Below are positions 50,835 to 59,398 of a DNA stretch of 64,000 nt, piece by piece (the stretch's first letter is position 1; the number at the start of each line of letters is the position of its first letter). Both the position numbers and the translations under genes were made by a program. A model generated the notes under the pieces. The model was not told the DNA's origin. It searched no databases and was given only the letters and a program-made list of their open reading frames with translations. The DNA comes from Micromonospora sp. WMMD961 (GTDB lineage: Bacteria; Actinomycetota; Actinomycetes; Mycobacteriales; Micromonosporaceae), in assembly GCF_029626145.1 (NCBI RefSeq), contig NZ_JARUBJ010000002.1:3321501-3385500 (forward strand). Reading direction: 5' to 3'.

Positions 50835-52000
50835 CAGCGGTTCGCCTCGTCGAGCAGCGGCAGGCCGGTGGCGACCCGACCGACGAAGTCGTGCAGCGCG
50901 TCGGTGGTGGGCGCCATCACCCGGGCCGCGCGCGAGTCGCGGAAACGACGCTCGAGACCCAACTCCTTGCGGAACGCGCTGCCACCGCAGAGCTGCATCG
51001 CGCCGTCGGTCACCTCGGCGACGGTCTCGCCGGCGAGCGCCTTGACCTGCAGCACGCGCAGCATCGCGTCGTCCCGGCCGGTTTCCAGAGCGGTGAGGGT
51101 GTCACCCAGGAAGGCACGCAGCGCGTCGGTGCGGATCATCAGTCGGGCGAGGTCCCGGCGGGTGACCGGAGCGTCGCGCAGGGCGGTGCCGGTGTGTGCG
51201 AGCGTGGTCGCGGTGAGGTGGCGGCCCGCCTCGGCGACCGCGCTGTCGGCGAGACCGAGACAGAACGCGGCGTTGAGCACCAGGAACCAGGGCAGGACCG
51301 CGCCGAGCGCGGTGTCGAGCCCCGCGCCGTCGGCCGCCAGCATGGCCGACGACGGGACCCGGAGCCCGTCGGCGGTCATCGGCCGGGAGCCGTTGCCGCG
51401 CAGGCCGAGCCCGTCGAACTCACCGGCGACGGTCAGGCCGGGGCTGTCGGCAGGCACGAGCCACAGCGTCATCGGGCCGTCGGCGGTCACCGGGAGACTC
51501 GACCAGACGTAGCTGGTGGCCTCGCCGGCCGAGGTGACCCAGCTCTTGCGGGCGTCGAGGCGGACGCTACCGTCGTCGGTGGTGGTCGCGGTGCCGGTGG
51601 GTGACCAGAAGTGGCTGCGTGACCCGTACTCGGAGAAGGCCAGGGTGCTGAGGTGACCGCCGGTTGCGATGGCCGCGCGGACCTCGCGCGGGCCGTGTGC
51701 CTCGATCACGGCGGTCGCCGCGTAGTGCATGAGCACCACCATCGCGGTGGAACCGCACTCGGCGGCCAGCCGTTCGACGACCTCGGCGACCGTCCGTATG
51801 CCGTGGCCGCCGCCGCCGACCTCGGTGGAGGAGGCCAGGCCGAGCAGACCGGCCGCGGCGAGCGCGTCGACACCCGGCCGGGGGAAGACACCATCCCGGT
51901 CGACCGACGCCGCCTGCGGACGGATCACCTCGGCGATGACGGCACCGAGCCGGTCGGCGACGTCGGCGGTGGACTGAGCACTGTCGACAGTGGTCGTCAT
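50834..52000 (-). CDS. Acyl-CoA dehydrogenase/DszC-like flavoprotein
   Basis: 388 residues. ACAD-fold landmarks: N-terminal helical domain (VAEVVERLAAECGSTAMVVLMH), beta domain (STLAFSEYGSRSHFWSPTGTA, DARKSWVTSAGEATSYVWSS, GLGLRGNGSRPMTADGLRVP), and C-terminal helices (AKALAGE-type VKALAGETVAEVTDGAMQLCGGSAF) ending RDSRAARVMAPTTDALHDFVG. The catalytic-base region seen in true acyl-CoA dehydrogenases is not obvious, and the GGxxF/RDxRA features equally fit DszC/SfnB-type flavin monooxygenases. First gene of the unit whose next two members are the PhnD-like and TusA/diiron proteins. Confidence 0.85.
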   Translation of the reverse strand: MTTTVDSAQSTADVADRLGAVIAEVIRPQAASVDRDGVFPRPGVDALAAAGLLGLASSTEVGGGGHGIRTVAEVVERLAAECGSTAMVVLMHYAATAVIEAHGPREVRAAIATGGHLSTLAFSEYGSRSHFWSPTGTATTTDDGSVRLDARKSWVTSAGEATSYVWSSLPVTADGPMTLWLVPADSPGLTVAGEFDGLGLRGNGSRPMTADGLRVPSSAMLAADGAGLDTALGAVLPWFLVLNAAFCLGLADSAVAEAGRHLTATTLAHTGTALRDAPVTRRDLARLMIRTDALRAFLGDTLTALETGRDDAMLRVLQVKALAGETVAEVTDGAMQLCGGSAFRKELGLERRFRDSRAARVMAPTTDALHDFVGRVATGLPLLDEANR

Positions 52001-52077
52001 GCTGGTGCCCCTTCGGCCGAGGCGGTGGGACCGCCGCCGACACTATCCGAAACGGAGTACGCAGCGCGAGTGTCGGA

Positions 52078-53025
52078 TCACCCTCTGGTACGCGCGCCGT
52101 CCCGGTGTGGCCGGCCGTGCCCGTCCTCCCGGTCGATCCGCAACTCCCGCTCCAACTCGGCGATGACCGCCCGCAGGTCGTCCAGCCGTTGGGTCAGCGC
52201 GATGCGGTCCACCTCGTCCGGTACGCCGTCGCCGTCCTCGTCGTAGTCGGGGGCCAACCGCTCGGTCATCTCCAACCGGCGCGCCTCCTCCATCGAGTTG
52301 ACGATGACCGCGATGAGGATGTTGAGCAGCAGGTTGACGGTGACGACCACGTAGCTGACGTAGTAGAGCAGGGTCCACGGCGAGATGGCCATACCCTGCT
52401 CGATGAGGCCCGGCAGCGTCTCCAACGACAACAGCACGAACAACGTCAGCAGCGACCGGCCGATGTCGCCGTACTCTTCCGGGTACCTGTTGCCGAAGAT
52501 CAGCCAGCCGGCCATGCCGTACACGTAGAGCGTCACCACCGCCAGGGCGAGGAAGCCGGTGACGCCGGGCAGGCTGCGCCACAGCGCGGAGACGATGGTC
52601 CGCAGGCCCGGCGAGAACCGCACCAGCCGGACCATGCGGGCGACCCGCACGACCCGCAACAGTGCCGGGTCGCCGTGCAGGCCCGGTATGAAGATGGCGG
52701 CGATCACCACGAAGTCGAAGACGTTCCAGCCGTGCCGGAAGAAGTCCTGCGGACGTCTGCCGTACGCAGCGAGTCGGACGCCGATCTCGACGACGAAGAC
52801 GGCGCGGAAGAACAACTCCAGCCAGTGCAGTGCCGTGCCGGCCGGGCTGAGGTCGTCGTAGGTCTCCAGGCCGAGCACGATCCCGTTGGCAAGGATGACC
52901 ACGACGATGGCGATCTCGAAGGGGCGCGACCGGGAGAGGCGAGCGCAGCGGGCGGCCCAACCGGATCGGTGGGGTGAAGGTGTGCCCGGCCCGCCTCGCT
53001 GGGCGGGCGCGGGTGCGTCGCTCAC
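52078..53025 (-). CDS. Voltage-gated-type cation channel with EF-hand-like loop and coiled coil
   Basis: About 315 residues from GTG 53025. Six TM helices of a single-domain BacNav-like subunit: S1 FEIAIVVVILANGIVLGLET, S2 LFFRAVFVVEIGVRLAAY, S3 FDFVVIAAIFIPG, S4 RVVRVARMVRLVRF with regularly spaced Arg, S5 VTGFLALAVVTLYVYGMAGW, and pore plus S6 LLSLETLPGLIEQG and VVVTVNLLLNILIAVIVNSM. The filter SLETLPG differs from the NaChBac-type TLESW. The tail has DYDEDGDGVPDEVD, a DxDxDG calcium-loop pattern, then a coiled coil (QRLDDLRAVIAELERELRI) for tetramer assembly. GTG overlaps the stop of a short His-rich ORF. Confidence 0.88.
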   Translation of the reverse strand: MSDAPAPAQRGGPGTPSPHRSGWAARCARLSRSRPFEIAIVVVILANGIVLGLETYDDLSPAGTALHWLELFFRAVFVVEIGVRLAAYGRRPQDFFRHGWNVFDFVVIAAIFIPGLHGDPALLRVVRVARMVRLVRFSPGLRTIVSALWRSLPGVTGFLALAVVTLYVYGMAGWLIFGNRYPEEYGDIGRSLLTLFVLLSLETLPGLIEQGMAISPWTLLYYVSYVVVTVNLLLNILIAVIVNSMEEARRLEMTERLAPDYDEDGDGVPDEVDRIALTQRLDDLRAVIAELERELRIDREDGHGRPHRDGARTRG

Positions 53026-53114
53026 CAGCCGGCCGGCTCGATCGGGCGCGCCGGGGCCGTGGCGGGGGCCCACCTCCGGCCGTCGTGGTGGCGGTGCGGA
53101 TGGTGTTCGGGCAT
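53022..53114 (-). CDS. His-rich 30-codon leader ORF coupled to the channel gene
   Basis: ATG 53114 to a TGA at 53024-53022, which overlaps the GTG start of the channel as GTGA. The predicted peptide begins MPEHHPHRHHDGRRW and has five His in its first ten residues. The ATG is preceded by a GGGTGGTGGG stretch. The exact 4-bp overlap is the same coupling used by real gene pairs in this window, so translation is plausible. It could be a metal-responsive leader or simply a translational lead-in. Confidence 0.45.
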   Translation of the reverse strand: MPEHHPHRHHDGRRWAPATAPARPIEPAGW

Positions 53115-53317
53115 GCCCACCACCCTAGCCAAGATCAATCAATGTGGGAGGCGTCGCGCGAGGGGCCGAACTCGTCGAGCGGCCCCTGCGAGGTCTGCTC
53201 ACCGAGGAGCAGGACGAGGGCGAGTAGTCGGCGCGGGGCGGTCGGCCCCGGTGCTCCGGCGGGCGACGGGACGCCCGTCCCGCCGCCCGCCGGGATCGCT
53301 GTGGCCGATGGCCAAGG

Positions 53318-54175
<858 letters not shown>

Positions 54176-54271
54176 GGGAACCTCCGATGCGTGGTGTCAA
54201 TTCTGCATGCACTTACGAATCTACAGCACTATCTTCGAGTAACCGTGAGGTAGGCTGGTGAGGTGAGCGAC
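54176..54271. promoter_or_regulatory. Divergent promoter region of the qorB/HxlR pair
   Basis: An AT-rich stretch at 54200-54245 contains ACTTACGAA and, 14 bp on, TTCGAGTAA, an imperfect inverted arrangement of TTAC/GTAA halves as seen at HxlR-family operators. Assignment is tentative. Confidence 0.4.
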
Positions 54272-54667
54272 ATGCCCGCCCAGGACCCGGCGGGGCCTAC
54301 CCAGGAATTCGTCAGCGATGTCTTCGCCCGAGGGTGCACCTCCCGGGCGGCCTTCGAGGACGTCACCTCGAAGTGGGCCTCGCTGGCCCTGTTGGCGCTC
54401 GGCGAGGGTCGCTACCGGTTCAACGCCCTGCGTCGCCGGATCGACGGGGTCAGCGAGCGGATGCTCTCCCAGACCCTGCAGACACTCGAACGTGACGGCA
54501 TGCTCACCCGCGAGGTGCTCACCGCGATCCCACCCCGCGTCGAATACTCGCTGACGCCCCTCGGCGCTCGGGTCGCCGAACAACTACGCGGCCTCGCCGA
54601 CCTGCTGGAGGCATCGGTGCCCGAGGTGCAGGCCGCCCGCGACACCCGCGAGCGCGACCGGAGCTAG
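54272..54667 (+). CDS. HxlR-family redox-sensing regulator (QorR-like)
   Basis: 131 residues from ATG 54272, preceded by GAGGTGA at 6 nt; a GTG 9 nt upstream (54263) is the alternative. HxlR winged helix: FARGCTSRAAFEDVTSKWASLALLAL, RFNALRRRIDGVSERMLSQTL, LERDGMLTREVLTAIPPRVEYSLTPLG. The Cys in ARGCTSR is at the position used for oxidation sensing by QorR/YodB/HypR-type proteins. Divergent from the NmrA/QorB-like gene, which is the expected target. Confidence 0.9.
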   Translation: MPAQDPAGPTQEFVSDVFARGCTSRAAFEDVTSKWASLALLALGEGRYRFNALRRRIDGVSERMLSQTLQTLERDGMLTREVLTAIPPRVEYSLTPLGARVAEQLRGLADLLEASVPEVQAARDTRERDRS

Positions 54668-54868
54668 GTGTTGTCCTGCGCGCAGATCGTGGTCATCTCG
54701 GCCAGGTAGCTGGCCGGTGTGGGCAGGCCCGCCTCGGCCCGACGCCGCTCGACACCCGACTCGTCCCCGGTCGGAGTCGTCGGGGCGGGACCGTCCGGAC
54801 CTGTGTGCCGTAAACCTGGGGCTCGCCCTTGCTCACCGCGACCCGGTGATCTCCTTCAACCGTGTGGC

Positions 54869-55831
54869 TCAGGCGTGCAGCGTCTCGCGCGGCGGTACGC
54901 CGTAACTGGCGTGGTAGCGGGCCGTGAACCTGCTGTGGCTGGCGAAGCCCCACCGACTGGCGATCGCCGAGACGGTCTCCTGGCGGGGGTCGGCCCGCAC
55001 CAGGTCGTGGTGCGCGCGATCGAGGCGGATTCGACGCAGGTACGCCATCGGCGTGGTGCCGAGGTGACGGCGGAAGGCGAGTTGCACCGCCCGCAGGGAA
55101 ACGCGCGACGCGACGGCGATGTCGGCGGCGCTGATGTCCTGGTCGGCGTGCCCCTCCAGGAATGTGATGGCCCGCCGCAGGGTGGCGGTGCTGGCGTCGT
55201 TCCGGTCAGCGGCGGTCGGTTCGGTGAAGGCGGTGTTGGGAAAGACGGTGAGCGCCGCAGCGGCGAGCATGCGGGCGGCATTGCCGATCACCAGCGGTTG
55301 CGTTCCGGCGGCGGGACTGCTCAGCACCACACCGCTGACGAAGCTGGTGGTGTTGCGCCACTGGCGGGCGAGGGCCGCGCTGGCGGGACTCAGGTTGGTG
55401 AACCGGATCGGACCGGGCCGCCGGGTCGGCGCGGTGGTGGCCACCTGCGCCAGGATCGACAGGTCCAGCACGCAGAGCTCCACCTCACCGGGAAGCCACC
55501 GTACGCTGCACGGCATTTCCGGCCTGGTGACGAGGAAGACGTCACCGGGCCCGAACCGGTCGGCCGATCCGTCGCAGGCGCGATCGACACGGGCGGTTCG
55601 GCTGCTGCCGACGACCAGGCCGCTGAGCGTGCTGGCGTCGATGTCGAGATGTCCGGTCTGGCGGGTGGTCGCGAGGGCGAAGGGGCCGGCGTCGACGCGG
55701 TGATGACTGAGCTGGTAGCCGTGCCTGCTGTGGACACGCAGTTTCGGGTCGTACGTCGTGGACAGGAACTGTTGGATGGCCACCGGGTCGCGGCTGTCGA
55801 ACTGGTGGGTCTGCACTGGTGTTGACGTCAT
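54869..55831 (-). CDS. AraC-family transcriptional regulator
   Basis: 320 residues from ATG 55831 (GGAGG about 10 nt upstream); the frame extends further but with poor codon use. The N-terminal ligand/dimer domain is of the AraC_binding_2 type (FLSTTYDPKLRVHSRHGYQL, GPFALATTRQTGHLDIDAST, FGPGDVFLVTRPEMPCSVRW). The C-terminal double HTH: ISAADIAVASRVSLRAVQLAFRRHLG, YLRRIRLDRAHHDLV, AIASRWGFASHSRFTARYHASYG. No catabolic genes flank it. About 200 bp of non-coding DNA separates it from the HxlR gene downstream; its target is unknown. Confidence 0.9.
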   Translation of the reverse strand: MTSTPVQTHQFDSRDPVAIQQFLSTTYDPKLRVHSRHGYQLSHHRVDAGPFALATTRQTGHLDIDASTLSGLVVGSSRTARVDRACDGSADRFGPGDVFLVTRPEMPCSVRWLPGEVELCVLDLSILAQVATTAPTRRPGPIRFTNLSPASAALARQWRNTTSFVSGVVLSSPAAGTQPLVIGNAARMLAAAALTVFPNTAFTEPTAADRNDASTATLRRAITFLEGHADQDISAADIAVASRVSLRAVQLAFRRHLGTTPMAYLRRIRLDRAHHDLVRADPRQETVSAIASRWGFASHSRFTARYHASYGVPPRETLHA

Positions 55832-56260
55832 CCGCTGCTGCCTCCGTCCGGTGCGGGCGCCGCCGGCGGTGAACCGTGCCGGCGGCGGGATCGGAACGTG
55901 CCGGGGTGTTCGGCGGTGATCCGACCCTGTCGTGGCCGGCGGTGCGGTGCGGTGGAACGTCGCGAGCGGGACGGCGGCGACCGGTCGAGGTGTCGGAGAT
56001 GGTCTGACCATCGGGCGGGCGAGGGCGCAATATCTGTAGATGGGAATATCACCCTACGACAACCATGACTGCGTCGTCCCGCGAATCGCTGATGCGTGTC
56101 GGCAGGTCGAGTTCGCTTTCCGGCTAACCCGTCAGCGCGTTCTGCGTCTGCTGTCCTAGCCACCCGTGCGGCCGACAACGAAATGTTATTCACGATCACC
56201 ACGGGCGGTCGCGGACGAATGGGCCACCGCCCGGTGGACCTGCCCACGGAGGGGTGAACG
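55832..56260. other. Intergenic region before the 219-aa hypothetical gene
   Basis: The first part (55832-56011) is GC-rich leader of the AraC gene. From 56030 to 56200 base composition drops (for example GAATATCACCC and CGAAATGTTATTCACG), indicating promoters for both flanking genes. No gene or hairpin is supported. Confidence 0.4.
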
Positions 56261-56920
56261 TTGGACAGTACTGACCCTGAACGCGTCGTTCGGCTGGCCG
56301 TGGCCGAGGCGCTGGCCCGGGTGGCGGACGAGGACAGCCTGGGGCTTGGCGAGGGTGACGCGGTGCAACGGCTCGGCAGCGCCCTGCGCGAGGTGCTGCA
56401 CCGCGCACTCGACGACCGGGTGCCCCTGACCACACCGGACTTCGTCGACCTCTGCCGCGAGCTGCGCCTCGACCGCGACGCCTTCGACCTGCTGGGGCAT
56501 TACCTGATGACCGCTCTGTTGGCCCAGCACGTCGGGCCGGACGCGCTCATCCGCGTCGGGGTGCTCCTCGGCACCGTCGGGCGCTATCTTCCCAGCGCCC
56601 GCCCGACGCACCGCAACGCGGGCCCCGCGCCGCGGCGACGCGACGTGCGTGCGGACAACAGCGTCGTCGGTCGGTACCACCGGGCGAAACTGCCGGAGCA
56701 CCTTCCCAACCCGCCGAGCTGGACCTGCACCGGATGTGGTCGGGAATGGCCCTGCGCCACGAAGCAGAGCCAGCTGCTCGCCGAGTTCGGCGGTGCGCGC
56801 GCCGCCCTCGCCGTCTACCTCGGCTCCTGCCTTGTCGCCGCCGCCCAGGACCTGCCCACGCTGCCGCTGCCCCGGGTCCGGCTCCGGTTTCTCGGCTGGC
56901 TGCCCCGCGCCCGGATCTGA
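56261..56920 (+). CDS. Hypothetical protein with a possible CxxC zinc site (219 aa)
   Basis: Unrecognised. The TTG start at 56261 is supported by GGAGGGG 6-7 nt upstream. The N-terminal half is helical (VVRLAVAEALARVADEDSLG, GSALREVLHRALDDRVPLT, LGHYLMTALLAQHVGPDAL). The middle is basic and Pro-rich, and then WTCTGCGREWPCATKQSQLL gives Cys-x2-Cys-x4-Cys, suggesting metal binding. The last 40 residues (LAVYLGSCLVAAAQDLPTL, RFLGWLPRARI) are amphipathic. Similar cysteine-containing small proteins of unknown function occur in Micromonosporaceae as far as I recall. Confidence 0.7.
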   Translation: MDSTDPERVVRLAVAEALARVADEDSLGLGEGDAVQRLGSALREVLHRALDDRVPLTTPDFVDLCRELRLDRDAFDLLGHYLMTALLAQHVGPDALIRVGVLLGTVGRYLPSARPTHRNAGPAPRRRDVRADNSVVGRYHRAKLPEHLPNPPSWTCTGCGREWPCATKQSQLLAEFGGARAALAVYLGSCLVAAAQDLPTLPLPRVRLRFLGWLPRARI

Positions 56921-56959
56921 CGGCTGGCACCCTTGCTGGGCAGGGTCTTCTGATGGGCG

Positions 56960-57547
56960 TCAGTCGCGGCGGCGGGCTCGGGGGGTGGAAGTCCGCCTGA
57001 CCCGTCCGGGCGCGTCGTCGGACCGGTCCGTCGCCGTGGCAGGGGCGGGCTGCACCTGCGCCACCACCTCGCAGAGGTCACGCAGCGGGTCCGCCGCCTG
57101 GGCCGAGCAGGCGACCTGTTGCAGCAGTGCCCGCAGCGTCGCCGCGTCGCCGGGCGCGAGCGCGCCCAGCAGGTGCGACTCGACCTGCCGTAGCGCGGAG
57201 CGCCGCTTCTCCCAGGCCACGCGGCCGGCGTCGGTGGCGTCGATCAGCCGGTTGCGTCGGTCGGCCGGGTCCGCCCGACGCGCGACGAACCCGGGCCCTT
57301 CCAGGTCGTCGATGAGGTACGTGAGGACGGTGCGGTCGAGGCCGAGCTCCTCGGCGATCGCTCCCTGGTTGCGGGCCGGTCCGTTGATCGCGGCGGTGAG
57401 CACCTGGTAGCCGCGTGGGCCGCCGGGGAAGTCGGCGAGCGCGTGGTCGGCTGCCCGGACGTAGCCACGGAAGACGATCCCGAGCATCCAGCCCAGGTCG
57501 TCGTCGAGCGGATCGGGCCGGTCCGGCCGGTGGGTGGCACCCGTCAT
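56960..57547 (-). CDS. MarR-family transcriptional regulator
   Basis: 195 residues from ATG 57547. Winged-helix core: DHALADFPGGPRGYQVLTAA, NQGAIAEELGLDRTVLTYLI, DDLEGPGFVARRADPADRRNRL (wing with Asp-Arg-Arg), then DAGRVAWEKRRSALRQVESHLLGAL. No Cys at the OhrR position. Divergent from the LLM oxidoreductase gene across about 114 bp, so control of that flavin enzyme is the natural guess. The start lies close to the probable promoter; the leader is short and the ribosome site weak. Confidence 0.9.
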   Translation of the reverse strand: MTGATHRPDRPDPLDDDLGWMLGIVFRGYVRAADHALADFPGGPRGYQVLTAAINGPARNQGAIAEELGLDRTVLTYLIDDLEGPGFVARRADPADRRNRLIDATDAGRVAWEKRRSALRQVESHLLGALAPGDAATLRALLQQVACSAQAADPLRDLCEVVAQVQPAPATATDRSDDAPGRVRRTSTPRARRRD

Positions 57548-57661
57548 GCCACGACAATAGCGCAGTGACACAGACCTTGTTGGCAGCAGATGATCTGAGG
57601 GGCATAAGGTTCAGGGCATGGCGCATCATCCGACGCGTCGTGTGAATCGGGAGGCTCGCAG

Positions 57662-58510
57662 ATGAGCGACTACGGCCACGACCTGGTCTTCGGATCCTTC
57701 GTCACCCCCGGCGGTGGCGATCCGGAGCGCACGGTCGGCCTCGCCGTCCTGACCGAGCAGGTCGGGCTGGACCTGGTCACCTTCCAGGACCACCCGTACC
57801 AGCCGGCGTTCCTCGACACCTGGACGTTGCTGAGCTTCGTCGCCGCGCGCACCAGTCGCGTGCACCTGGCGGCGAACGTGACCAACCTGCCGCTGCGCCC
57901 ACCGGCGGTGCTCGCCCGCAGCGTGGCCAGCCTGGACCTGCTCAGCGGCGGGCGGATCAGCCTCGGCCTGGGCGCGGGAGCGTTCTGGGAGGCCATCGAG
58001 GCGATGGGTGGCCGACGATTGACCCCGGGCCAGGGCGTACGCGCGTTGGAGGAGGCCATCGAGGTCATCCGGCAGGTGTGGGACACCGGGACGCGCGGTG
58101 GTGTTCGCGTCGACGGCGAGTTCTACCGGGTGGTGGGCGCCAAGCGCGGTCCGGCTCCGGCGCACGCGGTGCCGGTGTGGCTGGGCGCGTACAAGCCTCG
58201 GATGCTCCAGCTCACCGGTCGCCGGGCCGACGGGTGGCTGCCCACGTTGGGCTACCTCCAACCCGGTGACCTCACCAAGGGCAACGCGATCATCGACGAC
58301 GCCGCGCAGCAGGCCGGCCGCTCGCCCGGGGACGTGCGGCGACTGCTCAACATCTCCGGCCAGTTCTCGGCCGTCGGCAGTGGTCCGCTGGACGGACCCG
58401 CCGAGCAGTGGGTGCAGGAGCTGACCGAGCTGGCCCTGGGTGAGGGCGTGAGTGCCTTCATCCTCGGCGCGACGACCCCGACGACCTGCGCCGGTTCGCA
58501 GGCGAGGTAG
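57662..58510 (+). CDS. LLM-class flavin-dependent oxidoreductase, frame-shifted at its 3' end
   Basis: F420- or FMN-dependent luciferase-like oxidoreductase, 282 residues in this frame. TIM-barrel landmarks: HDLVFGSFVTPGGGD, GLDLVTFQDHPYQPAFLDTW, NVTNLPLRPPAVLARSVASL, GRISLGLGAGAFWEAIEAMG, VPVWLGAYKPRMLQLTGR. Up to ILGA the protein is normal; it then reads TTPTTCAGSQAR and stops, whereas the +1 frame reads DDPDDLRRFAGEVAPAVREL, the normal end of this family. One base appears to be missing at about 58470, splitting it from the hemerythrin domain that follows. Confidence 0.85.
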   Translation: MSDYGHDLVFGSFVTPGGGDPERTVGLAVLTEQVGLDLVTFQDHPYQPAFLDTWTLLSFVAARTSRVHLAANVTNLPLRPPAVLARSVASLDLLSGGRISLGLGAGAFWEAIEAMGGRRLTPGQGVRALEEAIEVIRQVWDTGTRGGVRVDGEFYRVVGAKRGPAPAHAVPVWLGAYKPRMLQLTGRRADGWLPTLGYLQPGDLTKGNAIIDDAAQQAGRSPGDVRRLLNISGQFSAVGSGPLDGPAEQWVQELTELALGEGVSAFILGATTPTTCAGSQAR

Positions 58511-59328
58511 CCCCCGCCGTCCGCGAGTTGGTCGCGGCCGAACGCGACCGTGGCGCGGCACCGGAGCACGGCAGGGACGCGGCGGTGCGTAATCGTGGCG
58601 CGGCACCGGAGCACGGCGGAGACGCGGCGGTGCGTGATCGTGGCGCAGTGCCGGAGCGTGCGCCGGAACCGGCGTCGGAGCGGCGTGTCGCCCCTCCGGT
58701 ACGGGCGAGCCGCGCGACAGTGACCGGCGGCGCGTTCGCCGTCGTGCCGACCCCCGACGACGGGGTACGGCGCAGCGACCAGCAGGTTTGGGACGAGTCG
58801 ACCCGACCGACCGGGCCGGCGCCGGACCCGGATCGCACCTACACGCCGCAGGAGCAGGCCACCGGTGCGCATCTGGTGCAGATCCACGACGGCCTGCGCG
58901 CCGAGCTGGCCCAGATCCACGACCTGATCGAGCAGGTCGCGGCCGGGGAGATCGACGCCGGCGCGGCCCGGTCGCACATCAACACGATGACGATGCGGCA
59001 GAACCGGTGGACGCTCGGCGTCTACTGCGAGTCGTACTGCCGCATCGTCACCACTCACCACACCATCGAGGACCAGTCGTTCTTCCCCCGGCTGCGGGCG
59101 CACGACCCCCGGCTCGGCCCGGTCGTGGACCGGCTGGAGCAGGAGCATCACGTCATCCACGACGTGTTGGAGGGTGTCGACAGGGCTCTGGTCGCGTACG
59201 TCGGGTCTCCGGACGGGCTCGCCGGCCTGCGGGCGGCGGTGGATCTGCTGACCGACGCCCTGTTGTCGCACCTCAGCTACGAGGAGCGTGAGCTGGTCGA
59301 GCCGTTGGCCAGGTTGGGCGTCGCCTGA
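58471..59328 (+). CDS. Hemerythrin HHE domain, continuation of the LLM reading frame
   Basis: The open frame from 58471 begins with the LLM C-terminal segment (DDPDDLRRFAGEVAPAVREL), passes through a 15-residue-repeat linker (58549-58665), a basic Pro/Ala segment, and ends in a hemerythrin-like four-helix bundle of about 160 residues: GAHLVQIHDGLRAELAQIHD, YCESYCRIVTTHHTIEDQSF, LEQEHHVIHDVLEGV and LLSHLSYEERELVEPL, which supply the His/Glu/Asp ligands for a diiron site. If translated separately, TTG 58528 is the first start, without a good ribosome site. Best read as the second half of one LLM-hemerythrin fusion gene interrupted by a single-base loss. Confidence 0.75.
   Translation, partial: DDPDDLRRFAGEVAPAVRELVAAERDRGAAPEHGRDAAVRNRGAAPEHGGDAAVRDRGAVPERAPEPASERRVAPPVRASRATVTGGAFAVVPTPDDGVRRSDQQVWDESTRPTGPAPDPDRTYTPQEQATGAHLVQIHDGLRAELAQIHDLIEQVAAGEIDAGAARSHINTMTMRQNRWTLGVYCESYCRIVTTHHTIEDQSFFPRLRAHDPRLGPVVDRLEQEHHVIHDVLEGVDRALVAYVGSPDGLAGLRAAVDLLTDALLSHLSYEERELVEPLARLGVA
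58549..58665 (+). repeat. 45-bp tandem repeat encoding the LLM-hemerythrin linker
   Basis: Two complete units (58549-58593, 58594-58638) and a partial third. Each encodes a 15-residue block of the form RGAAPEHGxDAAVRx. Slippage in such repeats could alter linker length. Confidence 0.8.
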
Positions 59329-59357
59329 TCGTCGCGGCCCGCTCCGAGCGACGGAGG

Positions 59358-59398
59358 TTGCCTCGGCAGACCTGAGAGACTACTTTCGAAACATGTCT
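59358..59398 (+). promoter_or_regulatory. Leaderless promoter with ArsR operator over the start codon
   Basis: -35 TTGCCT (59358-59363), a 17-bp spacer and -10 TACTTT (59381-59386) place transcription start at about the A of the ATG (59393), with no ribosome site. The interrupted palindrome AGAC-TAC-TTTCGAAA-CAT-GTCT (59377-59398) covers the -10 and the start codon, ideal for autorepression. Confidence 0.65.

Noticed and set aside
54668..54868. Short frames between the HxlR and AraC genes
   Set aside because: Codon use is poor and frames are broken; it reads as a degraded or non-coding spacer with no recognisable family.
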